Notes under the pieces: generated by a model | The model's database searches: none | What the model saw: the letters and a program-made list of their open reading frames with translations, nothing else | What the model was told of the DNA's origin: nothing | Part shown: positions 40,083 through 48,388 of the stretch, piece by piece | Layout of the letters: each line of letters opens with the position of its first letter | How positions within the stretch are numbered: position 1 is the stretch's first letter | DNA from: a bacterium | GTDB taxonomy: Bacteria > Patescibacteriota > Gracilibacteria > UBA1369 > PNNO01 | Direction: 5' to 3' | Assembly: GCA_021158225.1 (NCBI GenBank) | Contig: JAGGUZ010000026.1 | Span: 1-48,653 of the forward strand | DNA length: 48,653 nt | Translations under genes and position numbers: made by a program

Positions 40083-40955
40083 TTAAAACTTGGGCATATT
40101 AAGGAGAGGCATTACCGAGTTAGGTAAAATCCCCCAAGAGATGTTCGGACCAATTTTGTTAACAAACTCAAGCTGAATAACTTCGGGATTATCCCTAAGA
40201 GCATCACCTTTAAGTTTAATCGCCTCAGCTTCTCCTTCCGCTTCTATAATTTTCTTTTCCTTTAACTCGCTTGCTTGCTCTTTTTGATACTCCGAAATCT
40301 TAATTTTCTGTCTTGCAACTTCTTTTTCTTCGATTGCGGCAGCAAAATCGTTTGAATAAGTAACATTTCTTAAAACCACTTCTTCAAGTTCTATATTATG
40401 TTTACTATAAGCCACCTTAAGAGCTTTACTCATATCATCAACTATCTGAGAACGTTTTTCTGAAACAAGATCAAGCGCATTATAATTTGCCACAACCGCT
40501 CTAATAACTTCACGCGCCCTGGGTCTAATGATTTTCGCATAATAATCCATTTTCGTTCCAAGCTCTCTTTTTATATCATCGGCCTGTGCTTTATCTATAT
40601 GAAAGAGAATAGTAGCATCCACCCAAACAACTTGTCCGTCTTTAGATCTACTTTCAATACTGTCATCATCTGTTTTATAACCTTCTCCTTTAGCAATACT
40701 CATTGTATATTCCTGAGTTCTTGCATCCATAACTGTTACCTGTTGCCAAAAAGGAATTTTCAAATGGAGACCTTCATCAAGTTCATCTTCCAAAACGCCT
40801 TGCCCTTGATCGAAAACAACTCCAACATGTCCGGGAGGCACGGAGACAAAACCATCCAAGATAATGAAAAGAATTATTACAATAGCTACAATAATAATAC
40901 TAAACTTAACCTTCTCAGCCAGGAATTGTTGCTTAAGTTCAACTACGGTTGCCAT
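40083..40955 (-). CDS. SPFH/prohibitin-family membrane protein
   Basis: The 290-residue protein has an N-terminal membrane helix (about 18-36, FSIIIVAIVIILFIILDGF) and an SPFH domain (about 40-215, VPPGHVGVVFDQGQG, ...ARTQEYTMSI). A coiled-coil region follows (about 215-265, YQKEQASELKEKKIIEAEGEAEAI) with the stomatin/prohibitin Ala-Glu pattern. Such proteins form large membrane-bound oligomeric cages that organise membrane domains or control FtsH. FtsH is not in the window. It follows thioredoxin by 32 nt and is probably co-transcribed with it. Confidence 0.9.
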   Translation of the reverse strand: MATVVELKQQFLAEKVKFSIIIVAIVIILFIILDGFVSVPPGHVGVVFDQGQGVLEDELDEGLHLKIPFWQQVTVMDARTQEYTMSIAKGEGYKTDDDSIESRSKDGQVVWVDATILFHIDKAQADDIKRELGTKMDYYAKIIRPRAREVIRAVVANYNALDLVSEKRSQIVDDMSKALKVAYSKHNIELEEVVLRNVTYSNDFAAAIEEKEVARQKIKISEYQKEQASELKEKKIIEAEGEAEAIKLKGDALRDNPEVIQLEFVNKIGPNISWGILPNSVMPLLNMPKF

Positions 40956-40987
40956 AGTTTTATATGGTTAACTAATTGTGAATAAGG

Positions 40988-41305
40988 TTATACAAGAGCT
41001 TTATCAAGTCTGGCTTTAATTCCTTCTTTACCTTGAAAGCCAATCATTCTATCAACTTCTTGTCCGTCTTTAAAGATAATCATTGTCGGGATACTTTGAA
41101 CTCCATATTGTCCGGCAACATGAGGAGCTTGATCAACATCAAGACGTGCAATTTTCGCCTTTCCTTCATATTCAGTTGTAAGTTCTTCAACAATCGGAGC
41201 AAGCATTTTACAAGGCCCACACCAAACTGCAAAAAAATCTACAAATGTAACTCCTGTTGCAATCTCATCATTAAAATTAGCATCTGTTAACTCTGTTTCA
41301 GCCAT
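40988..41305 (-). CDS. trxA: thioredoxin
   Basis: The 105-residue classical thioredoxin has the active site WCGPC (FFAVWCGPCKMLAPI, about residues 28-32), the cis-Pro segment VQSIPTMIIFKDGQ and the end loop MIGFQGKEG. It reduces protein disulfides in the cytoplasm. It heads a two-gene unit with the SPFH gene. It is distinct from the CPSC disulfide protein of the ArsR cassette. Confidence 0.95.
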   Translation of the reverse strand: MAETELTDANFNDEIATGVTFVDFFAVWCGPCKMLAPIVEELTTEYEGKAKIARLDVDQAPHVAGQYGVQSIPTMIIFKDGQEVDRMIGFQGKEGIKARLDKALV

Positions 41306-41385
41306 GGTAATAAAATGTTAAATATAAAACGTGAGCATATTTTACACTACAAAATATATAGTGTATAGAGAAATTTAAGTTGTTT

Positions 41386-42636
41386 CTAAGTTATAACTTC
41401 CGGAAGCTTTGCTTTCTCCATGATATCATTCATTCTTTTATCCCAATCGACTTCATTAAACGGCGTTAATCTACCGACATACGATCTTCTTAAAAGCCTT
41501 AAGTAAGGTAATTTTCTAAGCGCAAACCTGTATATACTCCGCCTAAGCTCTCTTTTGTCTTTATAAAACGGGGTTGTTACAAATTTAAGTTTTAATAGTG
41601 CTTGATTTATTTCGAGTAATTTCTCCCCGATTTTTTCTTGCGGATTACCTTTTTCCATAATTATCTTAAACAAATAAGCCCCTTTATATCCACCCGTAGT
41701 TATCTCGGCAACAACAAGATTTTTATCCGGCATTCCCATAAAATACCATGTGGAATAAGGATGTTCTTGCCCTTTTGGCTGATGTTTAGGCGGTTCCGGA
41801 CTAATTCCAAAATAAACTTCATCCAAATCGGCCATTTTAGAAAAATATTCAAAATGTCTTTTTGAGAGATCGTCGTGTAAAACAATATCTTTAACACTAT
41901 CCAACAATTTCTCATCGATTTTTTTCAGCTTTTTAACGCTAACTCCTTTTCCCCTTTTCATTTCATACGCAAATTTAATAAGAACCGATGAATCAAACTC
42001 AAGAAGAATAGTTTTAAACGCATCAACAGTATGCTGGTACATTTGCTGTTGAAGCATCTGCAATTTTTCGGTGAATTCCTCAAAAATACTCCCAAGTTTT
42101 TTAAAATGAATTATAAATCCTTGATCCAAGAAAAGATGTATTTCGTAAAATTCATCGTCTATATCTACACGTTTAAGAAAATTTAGCGAAACACTAAAAG
42201 CATCTCTTATATCCGGGACTATAACAATACTGTTCTCAAAAAGCCGGAACCAAGCATGCCCCTTGCTTAAACTCTTCTCATATTTGCTAAAAATCTCAAA
42301 ATCACCCTCATATTCAGTAATAAACTCACCATCAACCATAAAAAGAGCCTTAAGCAGAAATTCGTTTCTGGACTTTACGAAATCTCTTAAGAAATCATTA
42401 AAAAGATTCCCCATGTTGGATAAAACAAATTTTTCTTTTGAAACTGTGGTAAAAGCAACAATTTCATCTCTTGTCCTCCATTCTTTGATATCAGCGAACC
42501 TGATCATCTCTCCAATGTCACCTGCGCCTTTACCTTTAAGTTGAAATCCGTCTTTACTAATAACAATCTCTCCCTCTTTCTCAAGAAGAACCTTTTGGAA
42601 TTGATCAAGCTTTTTGTATTTCAAATTGTAAATCAT
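41386..42636 (-). CDS. large cytoplasmic protein of unknown function
   Basis: The protein has 416 residues from ATG 42636 (MIYNLKYKKLDQF); the ORF track uses a TTG five codons earlier. No membrane helix or signal peptide is seen. The N-terminal 200 residues contain two possible PH-like beta units (EIVISKDGFQLKGKGAGDIGE; HLFLDQGFIIHFKKLGSIFEEF). The middle is a coiled coil (about 195-265), and the C-terminal domain (about 280-415) includes STWYFMGMPDKNLVVAEI and a basic end. I do not recognise the family. It has its own promoter with a leader of about 70 nt. Confidence 0.55.
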   Translation of the reverse strand: MIYNLKYKKLDQFQKVLLEKEGEIVISKDGFQLKGKGAGDIGEMIRFADIKEWRTRDEIVAFTTVSKEKFVLSNMGNLFNDFLRDFVKSRNEFLLKALFMVDGEFITEYEGDFEIFSKYEKSLSKGHAWFRLFENSIVIVPDIRDAFSVSLNFLKRVDIDDEFYEIHLFLDQGFIIHFKKLGSIFEEFTEKLQMLQQQMYQHTVDAFKTILLEFDSSVLIKFAYEMKRGKGVSVKKLKKIDEKLLDSVKDIVLHDDLSKRHFEYFSKMADLDEVYFGISPEPPKHQPKGQEHPYSTWYFMGMPDKNLVVAEITTGGYKGAYLFKIIMEKGNPQEKIGEKLLEINQALLKLKFVTTPFYKDKRELRRSIYRFALRKLPYLRLLRRSYVGRLTPFNEVDWDKRMNDIMEKAKLPEVIT

Positions 42637-42690
42637 ACTTGCCGACAGCAATGTGTAGCTTTAGGGGATGTACCTTGTTGGAAATATTAA

Positions 42691-42703
42691 GCATTTCAAA
42701 TGC
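42691..42703 (-). promoter_or_regulatory. small palindrome in the leader of the 41386-42636 gene
   Basis: GCATTT-C-AAATGC is a perfect 6-1-6 inverted repeat, located just downstream of the predicted minus-strand start point. It could be an operator half-site pair, or chance in AT-rich DNA. Confidence 0.3.
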
Positions 42704-42710
42704 ATTTATC

Positions 42711-42740
42711 AGTGTAATGTACTATTTAAAGAACTGTCAA
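42711..42740 (-). promoter_or_regulatory. promoter of the 41386-42636 gene
   Basis: On the minus strand, a perfect TTGACA (42740-42735), an 18-bp spacer and TACACT (42716-42711). It is divergent from the amidase promoter at 42762-42790. Confidence 0.55.
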
Positions 42741-42761
42741 CTTATTTCTTGCCTTATACGA

Positions 42762-42790
42762 TTGAAAAAATAGCTATTTTTTGCTAAAAT
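42762..42790 (+). promoter_or_regulatory. promoter of the PGRP-type amidase gene
   Basis: TTGAAA (42762-42767), a 17-bp spacer and extended TGC-TAAAAT (42785-42790) lie 28 nt before the TTG start at 42819. Confidence 0.65.
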
Positions 42791-42818
42791 AAAAGGATAA
42801 AGAATAAAAACAAACAAA

Positions 42819-44288
42819 TTGAATTTTCGTTATAAAACAATCACGATATTTATTATTTTAGTAGCTGCAACCGTTTGGTTTCCTCAAGCTCAAGCAGAAT
42901 CTTCACATAATTATAATTTTATAAGTCGCGCCCAATGGGGAGCAGATGAGAGTTTAAGGCTTTATAATAAGTATAACCCAGAGCCAAAAATTATCAAACT
43001 TGCACCTGAGTTCTATACCAAGTACGCAAAAGAATTAAAACTGAAAAAAATCATTTCAAGAAACAAAGACGGAGAGAAATTAACATGGCCTCTTGAATAT
43101 CCGGAAAAAGTCTCAAAGATCTTCATTCATCATACCGGATCGTCAAAAGGGCTTAATAATCCTGCAAAACTTGTAAGAGATATCTATCATTCTCACGCAA
43201 TAATAAGAGGTTGGGGTGATATAGGCTACAATTATTTAATCGACCATGAAGGAAATGTATATGAAGGAAGATACGGAGGAGAAAGTGTTGTTGGCGCACA
43301 TGCAGGTCCAAAAGGCAACAAAGGTTCAATCGGAATAGCTTTGCTTGGAAACTACAATGAAGACAATGTCTCGGAAAAAGCTAAACAAGCTTTAATAGCT
43401 CTTCTATCAGAAAAAACGAAACTCTATGCAATAAATCCCGATGGGTTTAGTTATTTTAGAGGAGAATATCTCCCAAATATTATGGGACATAAATCAGTAA
43501 TGCATACCTCTTGTCCGGGAAAAAATCTTGCCAACTTACTCCCCGAGATAAGAAAATCCGTAGCAAATTTAAATAAAATGACATTAAAAGATTTTTCGTT
43601 TGAATATATTCCTGTTCTTAAGAGAATAACCATGCCAGCGGACAGAGAAATGCAATACATCGTTAAACTAATGAACACAGGTAAAAAAACATGGGACAAA
43701 AAAACAAAAATCATAGTACTAAACGATTCCGAAATTAGAAAATCCTTTATTATTGGTGCTTTCAAGCTTAACGAAAACAAAGTTGCACCCGGAGAAATAG
43801 GGACTTTTAAACTTGTAATTAAAAGCAAACTTCATGGAGGATCTTATAAAATCGAATTACGACCTGTGTTTAACGGAAATCACATATCAAGCAACACTGT
43901 GTCCATTCCGGTAAACATTAGAGATCCGCATTTTGACTATAAAATCTTGGGAATATCAAGCCCAAAGAAATTGCTATCCGCAAATGAACCTTTGATGGCA
44001 ATGGTAACATTAAAAAATACAGGCGATACCAAATGGCGAAACTACGGGACAAATAGAATATCACTCGGTTCCGCCAATCCAACAGATAGAAAAAGCTCAT
44101 TTACAAAATCTACAAGAATGGGCTTTTTAAAAGAACATATTGTTAATCCAACCCAGATTGGACATTTTATTTTTTATTTAAAAGCTCCGTCAAAAACTGG
44201 GGACTATAGTGAATATTTTGCTCCGGTTATAGAAAGCGTTACATGGCTTGATGGCAAAAATATGAAATTTGATTTCAATGTTATATAA
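42819..44288 (+). CDS. exported PGRP/amidase_2 protein with two Ig-like FW domains
   Basis: This probable N-acetylmuramoyl-L-alanine amidase has 489 residues. It starts with TTG (no in-frame ATG precedes the signal peptide, about 1-26, ending AQAQA). The amidase/PGRP domain (about 30-255) has zinc ligands His in IFIHHTGSS, His in IMGHKSVMH and Cys in TSCPGKN, plus GWGDIGYNYLID and EGRYGGESVVGAHA. After it come two NBR1-type four-tryptophan-like domains (about 265-365 and 378-489), each with a NTG..W core (KLMNTGKKTW; TLKNTGDTKW). It could remodel the cell's own wall or attack that of a neighbouring cell. Own promoter. Confidence 0.88.
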   Translation: MNFRYKTITIFIILVAATVWFPQAQAESSHNYNFISRAQWGADESLRLYNKYNPEPKIIKLAPEFYTKYAKELKLKKIISRNKDGEKLTWPLEYPEKVSKIFIHHTGSSKGLNNPAKLVRDIYHSHAIIRGWGDIGYNYLIDHEGNVYEGRYGGESVVGAHAGPKGNKGSIGIALLGNYNEDNVSEKAKQALIALLSEKTKLYAINPDGFSYFRGEYLPNIMGHKSVMHTSCPGKNLANLLPEIRKSVANLNKMTLKDFSFEYIPVLKRITMPADREMQYIVKLMNTGKKTWDKKTKIIVLNDSEIRKSFIIGAFKLNENKVAPGEIGTFKLVIKSKLHGGSYKIELRPVFNGNHISSNTVSIPVNIRDPHFDYKILGISSPKKLLSANEPLMAMVTLKNTGDTKWRNYGTNRISLGSANPTDRKSSFTKSTRMGFLKEHIVNPTQIGHFIFYLKAPSKTGDYSEYFAPVIESVTWLDGKNMKFDFNVI

Positions 44289-44312
44289 AAATTTAAATAA
44301 CCTAAAACTCCC

Positions 44313-44642
44313 ATGGACTGGAAACCAATCCCAACAGAAGCACCCGCAAAATCAAGGAAGAAAGGAACTCATATAAGTGCGAAGTTTAAAAAACACACAA
44401 TTTCAAAGAAGTCCATTCCAAGCATTTCTTACAGACTTTTCCAAAGTGTAAGTCTTAGACTTCTTGATTATGTAAAAAAAGAAAAAAAATATTCACTTCA
44501 AGAGGTTTCAGATCTTATTATGGATATGCAAAGAACAATCGTGAATTTACAAAAGAAACGAATAGTACTTTTTGAGAAAGAAAAACAAAAACAACACAGA
44601 AAAAGACCAAAAAGAATGTTTAGAGTAAAAAAAATCAGATAA
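44313..44642 (+). CDS. small very basic protein, unknown
   Basis: The 109-residue protein is Lys/Arg-rich at both ends (KSRKKGTHISAKFKKHTISKK; KQKQHRKRPKRMFRVKK). A helical middle (about 45-90, LRLLDYVKKEKKYSLQEVSDLIMDMQRT) is the only ordered-looking part. No membrane helix is seen. Nucleic-acid or ribosome binding is suggested only by charge. It follows the amidase by 24 nt on the same strand and converges on corA. Confidence 0.5.
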   Translation: MDWKPIPTEAPAKSRKKGTHISAKFKKHTISKKSIPSISYRLFQSVSLRLLDYVKKEKKYSLQEVSDLIMDMQRTIVNLQKKRIVLFEKEKQKQHRKRPKRMFRVKKIR

Positions 44643-44653
44643 TCAAAATATTT

Positions 44654-45577
44654 CTACATCCAACGTTTAGACCTAAAGAAAATAAGCATCAACACAACAA
44701 CTCCAACAAGACCGGCAGATATAATAACTGTAGCAAGCGGATGATTCGCAACCGGAAGACCTTGAACGTTCATTCCGTAAAACCCTGTAATAAAAGTTAA
44801 CGGAAGCATTATTACCGAAAATATTGTAAGTATTTTAATTACATTATTCGTATTATGCGAAAGAATAGATTCGTTTGTATCATTAAGAGTATTAATGATT
44901 TCGCTTAAAGTTTCCAAGTTATTATAAATTTTCTCAACTTTATCAACAACATCATCAAAATAAATATCAAGCTCTCCGGAAAGAAACTTTTTATTCTTAT
45001 GCTCAAGCTGAGGAACAATAATCCTCTGAGGAATAATTATTCGTCTAAATGAAATAATATCTTTTTTTAAATAAAGAATATCTTTAAGCATATCTTTTGG
45101 GTTTTCCATCTCAAAAACAATACTTTCTATATCGTTAATTTCTTCGGAAATAGAATCCAACAAAGGGAAACAAGCTCCAAACATATCATTAATAATATAA
45201 TAAAGAAGATACCCGGATCCGGCCCCCATATATTTTTCTCTTAATTTCTTACTCCTTTTCACTTTATTAAAAAGATTGCTTAAAACCTTATTCCCCGGAC
45301 TTAAACTTATTACATAAGAACCACCGACAAAGATATCAAGCTCGTCGGTTTGAATTGAATCTGTAACCTTATCATAATAAGGGAAATGCAATACGATAAA
45401 AATATATCTATCGTATTCATCTATTTTCGGCCTCTGTATTTTAGAAAGACAATCCTCAAGATCAAGATGATGAAATTTATATTTCTTACTTAAAAATTCC
45501 GTAGTTTTCTTTGTTGGCTTGACTATATTATGCCAAGTCAAAGTATCTTGCTTAATTGTATTAATTGTATCAGGCAT
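44654..45577 (-). CDS. corA: CorA-family magnesium/divalent cation channel
   Basis: The 307-residue protein has a soluble N-terminal funnel domain (about 1-200), a long stalk helix (about 200-245) and two C-terminal membrane helices. The signature YGMN (LTFITGFYGMNVQGLP) lies at the end of the first helix. The C-terminus is basic (RSKRWM), as usual. It forms a homopentameric Mg2+ or Co2+ channel. The ORF track begins two codons earlier at a TTG; ATG 45577 (MPDTINTI) is preferred. It is divergent from the membrane protein at 45696. Confidence 0.93.
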   Translation of the reverse strand: MPDTINTIKQDTLTWHNIVKPTKKTTEFLSKKYKFHHLDLEDCLSKIQRPKIDEYDRYIFIVLHFPYYDKVTDSIQTDELDIFVGGSYVISLSPGNKVLSNLFNKVKRSKKLREKYMGAGSGYLLYYIINDMFGACFPLLDSISEEINDIESIVFEMENPKDMLKDILYLKKDIISFRRIIIPQRIIVPQLEHKNKKFLSGELDIYFDDVVDKVEKIYNNLETLSEIINTLNDTNESILSHNTNNVIKILTIFSVIMLPLTFITGFYGMNVQGLPVANHPLATVIISAGLVGVVVLMLIFFRSKRWM

Positions 45578-45640
45578 CAACAAGCTTTAAGTTCAAATAA
45601 CTTTTTGTAAGACCGTTAATACTATACTGTGCTTGAAATG

Positions 45641-45669
45641 TTGATGTCAAAATAAAACTAATCTATAGT
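45641..45669 (+). promoter_or_regulatory. promoter of the 45696 membrane protein gene
   Basis: TTGATG (45641-45646), a 17-bp spacer and TATAGT (45664-45669) lie 26 nt before ATG 45696. Confidence 0.55.
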
Positions 45670-45695
45670 GACCTTAAGCTACCTCAACAACAATC

Positions 45696-46631
45696 ATGAA
45701 TTATAAAACAAGAATTTACGAAGCTTGGCAATTTACACAAAGTAATAAGGAAATAATACGTTGGTATGCTTTTTTGCCTGCACTTCTCTCAACAATTGTT
45801 GGAATCGGATATGTTACATATCAAATTCTGGCCTTTAAGTCGTCGGAGCTTTTTGATGATGCTCCTCGGAGCTTTGCCTATACACTTGTAACAACAATCC
45901 TAGATTTTATACATAATAATTTTGAGCTTACAATTCCAATAATTGTAACGGGATTAGTACTTGTTCTGCTATATTTTTTATTACCTGTTCTTCTTGATGC
46001 ATCGATGATTCAAGTAATCGCAAGAAGAAGACACAATCAAAAAGTGTCACTCCCGGAAGGCATTAAATACGGGTTACTCAGATTTCTCCCGTTTTTTGAA
46101 TATTTTCTGCTCATGGGAACATTCAGTTTTATATCAATTTCAGCAGAAGCCGCTTTTATACTAAGGAATCTCGGTCCGGAAGTATTCAAAACATTATTAC
46201 CGATAATTGGAATTATATTATTTGTTGCATTTATACTTCATATACTTTTTACGTTCGCTCAATATTATATAATTATTGACGAAACAGGAGTTATGGATGG
46301 GATAGTAAAAAGTTGCACCCTTGTGATTTTAAATATTCAACAAACATTCATGTTAGTGATTTTAATGCTTATTATAGCCGTAAGAATCCTAATTCAAATT
46401 GTGCTTGTTATAATAGTGCCGGCAATTATAATTGTTGGACTTGGATATTATGCTTCTGTGTCGCTTCCGGAGTATGGTCTGATTATTTTGGGCGGATTAA
46501 GTGTAGTTTTCTTACTCTTTGCCGCTTATTTAGCCGCGGTTGTACATGTTTTTTCAGTTGCCGTGTGGACATATACCTTCCTTGATTTCACTTCGGAAAA
46601 AATTGTTCATGCAAGAGATACTCAAGCATAG
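45696..46631 (+). CDS. polytopic membrane protein of unknown function
   Basis: The 311-residue protein has about six long hydrophobic segments (near 23-45, 72-98, 128-150, 165-190, 208-245, 258-290). A cytoplasmic-looking N-terminus (NYKTRIYEAWQFTQSNKEI) and a loop RRRHNQKVSLPEGIKYG are also visible. The pattern of paired helices and the RRRHNQ loop resembles membrane domains loosely annotated as DUF4013 or glycerophosphodiesterase membrane domain, but I cannot assign it. No catalytic motif is seen. It precedes the two cyclic-nucleotide-binding genes, separated by a 104-nt promoter region. Confidence 0.6.
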   Translation: MNYKTRIYEAWQFTQSNKEIIRWYAFLPALLSTIVGIGYVTYQILAFKSSELFDDAPRSFAYTLVTTILDFIHNNFELTIPIIVTGLVLVLLYFLLPVLLDASMIQVIARRRHNQKVSLPEGIKYGLLRFLPFFEYFLLMGTFSFISISAEAAFILRNLGPEVFKTLLPIIGIILFVAFILHILFTFAQYYIIIDETGVMDGIVKSCTLVILNIQQTFMLVILMLIIAVRILIQIVLVIIVPAIIIVGLGYYASVSLPEYGLIILGGLSVVFLLFAAYLAAVVHVFSVAVWTYTFLDFTSEKIVHARDTQA

Positions 46632-46699
46632 GAATTAAGAACTATATATTGTACTGTATAATATATTGCATCATCCTGCTTCCATTTTTGCCTATTTTA

Positions 46700-46708
46700 T
46701 GTTATAAT
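46700..46708 (+). promoter_or_regulatory. extended -10 promoter before the first cNMP-binding gene
   Basis: TGTTATAAT is a perfect extended -10 element (TGn-TATAAT) 27 nt before ATG 46736. No -35 of quality is present, as expected for extended -10 promoters. A second TATAAT at 46657-46662 could be an alternative. Confidence 0.5.
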
Positions 46709-46735
46709 AATACTGTTATTATTTAATAATTATGT

Positions 46736-47095
46736 ATGACCTCCGAACTTTTAAAACTTCTAAAACATATTCCGATTTTAAACGATGTGGATGAAGATGA
46801 ACTCTCGGATATCGTTAAAAACACCAAGTTGGAACATTTTAAGCAAGGTAATTATATTATTCGCGAAGGAGAACTCGGAGAAACTTTTTATATTATCAAA
46901 TCAGGAAAAGTTGAGGTTCTGCACAAAAATAAAGATGGGGAAGATGAAACGATAGCTGCACTTTATCCGGATAATTTTTTTGGAGAAATGGCCTTGTTAA
47001 GCAATAAACCACGCAATGCATCAATAAGATGTCTCGAGGATTGTGATGTCTATATATTCAATAGAAACGACTTTTTTAATTTTTTATATCTTTAA
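46736..47095 (+). CDS. stand-alone cyclic-nucleotide-binding domain protein (first of two)
   Basis: The 119 residues form just one CNBD beta-roll (about 8-110). The phosphate-binding cassette is FGEMALLSNKPRNASI, with the conserved Glu and Arg that contact the ribose-phosphate of cAMP or cGMP. It is preceded by YIIREGELGETFYIIKSGKVEV. There is no DNA-binding helix, channel or kinase domain, so it must act through a partner. A paralogue follows after 14 nt. Neither a cyclase of the class III type nor a phosphodiesterase is in the window. Confidence 0.88.
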   Translation: MTSELLKLLKHIPILNDVDEDELSDIVKNTKLEHFKQGNYIIREGELGETFYIIKSGKVEVLHKNKDGEDETIAALYPDNFFGEMALLSNKPRNASIRCLEDCDVYIFNRNDFFNFLYL

Positions 47096-47109
47096 AACCT
47101 TTGCATATT

Positions 47110-47568
47110 ATGAGTAATGAAAACCCCGTGTTTCATATATTGGAGAAAGTCCCTTTGTTTAAAGATTTAAATGAAGATTCCGCAAATTTGATTGCAAATA
47201 AAATCACACTTCAATATTATCCTGCAAATAAACTTATTTTCTCGCAAGGAGAAAATGGAGATGCGATGTATATCATAAAAAAAGGGGAGGTTAGAATTTT
47301 TCAGGGACCAAAAGATGATCCCGATGAACAGCTCCCTATAGCCACTTTGCAAGATAATTCGTTTTTTGGAGAGATGGCTCTTGTATCAGAGAACTCGCGG
47401 AACGCAAGCGCTATTACTCTGGAAGAAAGTGAAATTTTTATCCTAAAAAAAGAAGATTTTTATAGTCTTATCAACAACAACCCTTCTCTTGCTGAACAAA
47501 TAAGCTCGGAATTCATACACAGAATTCGAGAAAATATGAGAAATAAAAGTTTTTCCCAGAATAACTAA
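47110..47568 (+). CDS. stand-alone cyclic-nucleotide-binding domain protein (second of two)
   Basis: The protein has 152 residues from ATG 47110 (MSNENPVFHILEKVPLF); the ORF track begins at a TTG three codons before. One CNBD (about 10-125) has the phosphate-binding cassette FGEMALVSENSRNASA and LIFSQGENGDAMYIIKKGEVRI. A C-terminal helix follows (PSLAEQISSEFIHRIRENM), longer than in the first copy and possibly a dimerisation or partner-binding arm. The gene is a diverged tandem duplicate of the upstream one, co-transcribed with it. The DUF3307 gene follows by 14 nt. Confidence 0.88.
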   Translation: MSNENPVFHILEKVPLFKDLNEDSANLIANKITLQYYPANKLIFSQGENGDAMYIIKKGEVRIFQGPKDDPDEQLPIATLQDNSFFGEMALVSENSRNASAITLEESEIFILKKEDFYSLINNNPSLAEQISSEFIHRIRENMRNKSFSQNN

Positions 47569-47582
47569 AGAATATTCGATAT

Positions 47583-48116
47583 ATGCCAACGACTTATCTC
47601 ATCATAGCCCATCTTTTAACCGATTTCACGCTCCAATCAAATCGTCTTGTTGCATGGAAAACAAAACAATTTAGAGGTGTAATAGTGCATGTATGTATTT
47701 TTACTGCAATCGCACTTATTATTCTATTCCCGTACTTAATTTATTGGCAGACATGGACTGTTATAGGAGCTATTTCCGTTTTTCATCTTATTGTGGATCA
47801 AACAAAGATTAATATTGCTCTTAGATATGATAAATACGCGTTTCCGTTTATAGCCGATCAGGCTCTGCATTTTCTAAGCCTTATAGTTGGTGGATATTAT
47901 TTGAGCAATCTTCCTCTTAACCTTCCAAATAAATTTTTCTTTACAGATGTTTATACGAACAAAGCTTTAATATCAGTTGTACTTACCCTTATTTTTGTCG
48001 GATATATAATCAAAATTTTGTTTTTTCAAAAAGATAGATCACTCAAAATGAATACAAGCAAAATAATCTCCTTTACAATAGTATATATTTTCTATGTCGG
48101 TGTCGCACTGTTTTAA
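47583..48116 (+). CDS. DUF3307 family membrane protein
   Basis: The 177-residue protein has about five membrane helices. The DUF3307 pattern is clear: IAHLLTDFTLQSNRLVAWKTKQFRG (in parts) at the N-terminus, then HVCIFTAIALI, FHLIVDQTKI and ADQALHFLSL. The conserved His/Asp residues in membrane segments hint at a catalytic or ion-binding core, but the family has no established function. It follows the two CNBD genes by 14 nt and may be their effector; that is inference. Its stop abuts the 55-residue ORF. Confidence 0.8.
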   Translation: MPTTYLIIAHLLTDFTLQSNRLVAWKTKQFRGVIVHVCIFTAIALIILFPYLIYWQTWTVIGAISVFHLIVDQTKINIALRYDKYAFPFIADQALHFLSLIVGGYYLSNLPLNLPNKFFFTDVYTNKALISVVLTLIFVGYIIKILFFQKDRSLKMNTSKIISFTIVYIFYVGVALF

Positions 48117-48284
48117 ATGGGGGCAGGAGCAAAAATTAAACCGGAGGATGTGTCTCTTGAAGCCCGTTCATACGGAATATATGACATATTAACGCCTTCC
48201 GATGTAATAAATATTGCAACAATTCTTTTTAGAGTAAGTCCCGGATACCTTTCTTTGAAATTTCTCCAACAATATCCGCAATAA
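48117..48284 (+). CDS. 55-residue ORF fused end to end with the DUF3307 gene
   Basis: Absent from the ORF track because of its size. The ATG follows the DUF3307 TAA without a gap (TAA-ATG). The product (MGAGAKIKPEDVSLEARSYG, then IYDILTPSDVINIATILFRV and a short tail) has natural composition, amphipathic helices and no low complexity. This is unlike the antisense 65-residue ORF listed at 48113-48310. It is likely a real small protein, translated by reinitiation. No family recognised. Confidence 0.55.
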   Translation: MGAGAKIKPEDVSLEARSYGIYDILTPSDVINIATILFRVSPGYLSLKFLQQYPQ

Positions 48285-48299
48285 TCGTCCCCAATTGTT

Positions 48300-48374
48300 T
48301 TAGTCTCCACCCCTCCATACCGATTAAATGTTAAATTTATAAAAACATTCGCTTTTCATATATAAGGAGACTAA
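48300..48374. repeat. 75-bp element bounded by 9-bp inverted repeats
   Basis: TTAGTCTCC (48300-48308) and GGAGACTAA (48366-48374) are perfect complements. Inside, AATGTT and AACATT form a second nested stem. The element lies in the gap between the 55-residue ORF and the DUF763 gene. It could be a structured RNA, a terminator-like structure or a tiny non-autonomous element; nothing decides between them. Confidence 0.4.
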
Positions 48375-48388
48375 TGCTAGTTCGCATT

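Noticed and set aside
48113-48310. 65-residue minus-strand ORF after DUF3307
   Set aside because: It is antisense to the more credible 55-residue plus-strand ORF and crosses into the inverted-repeat element; its composition is unlike the neighbouring genes.
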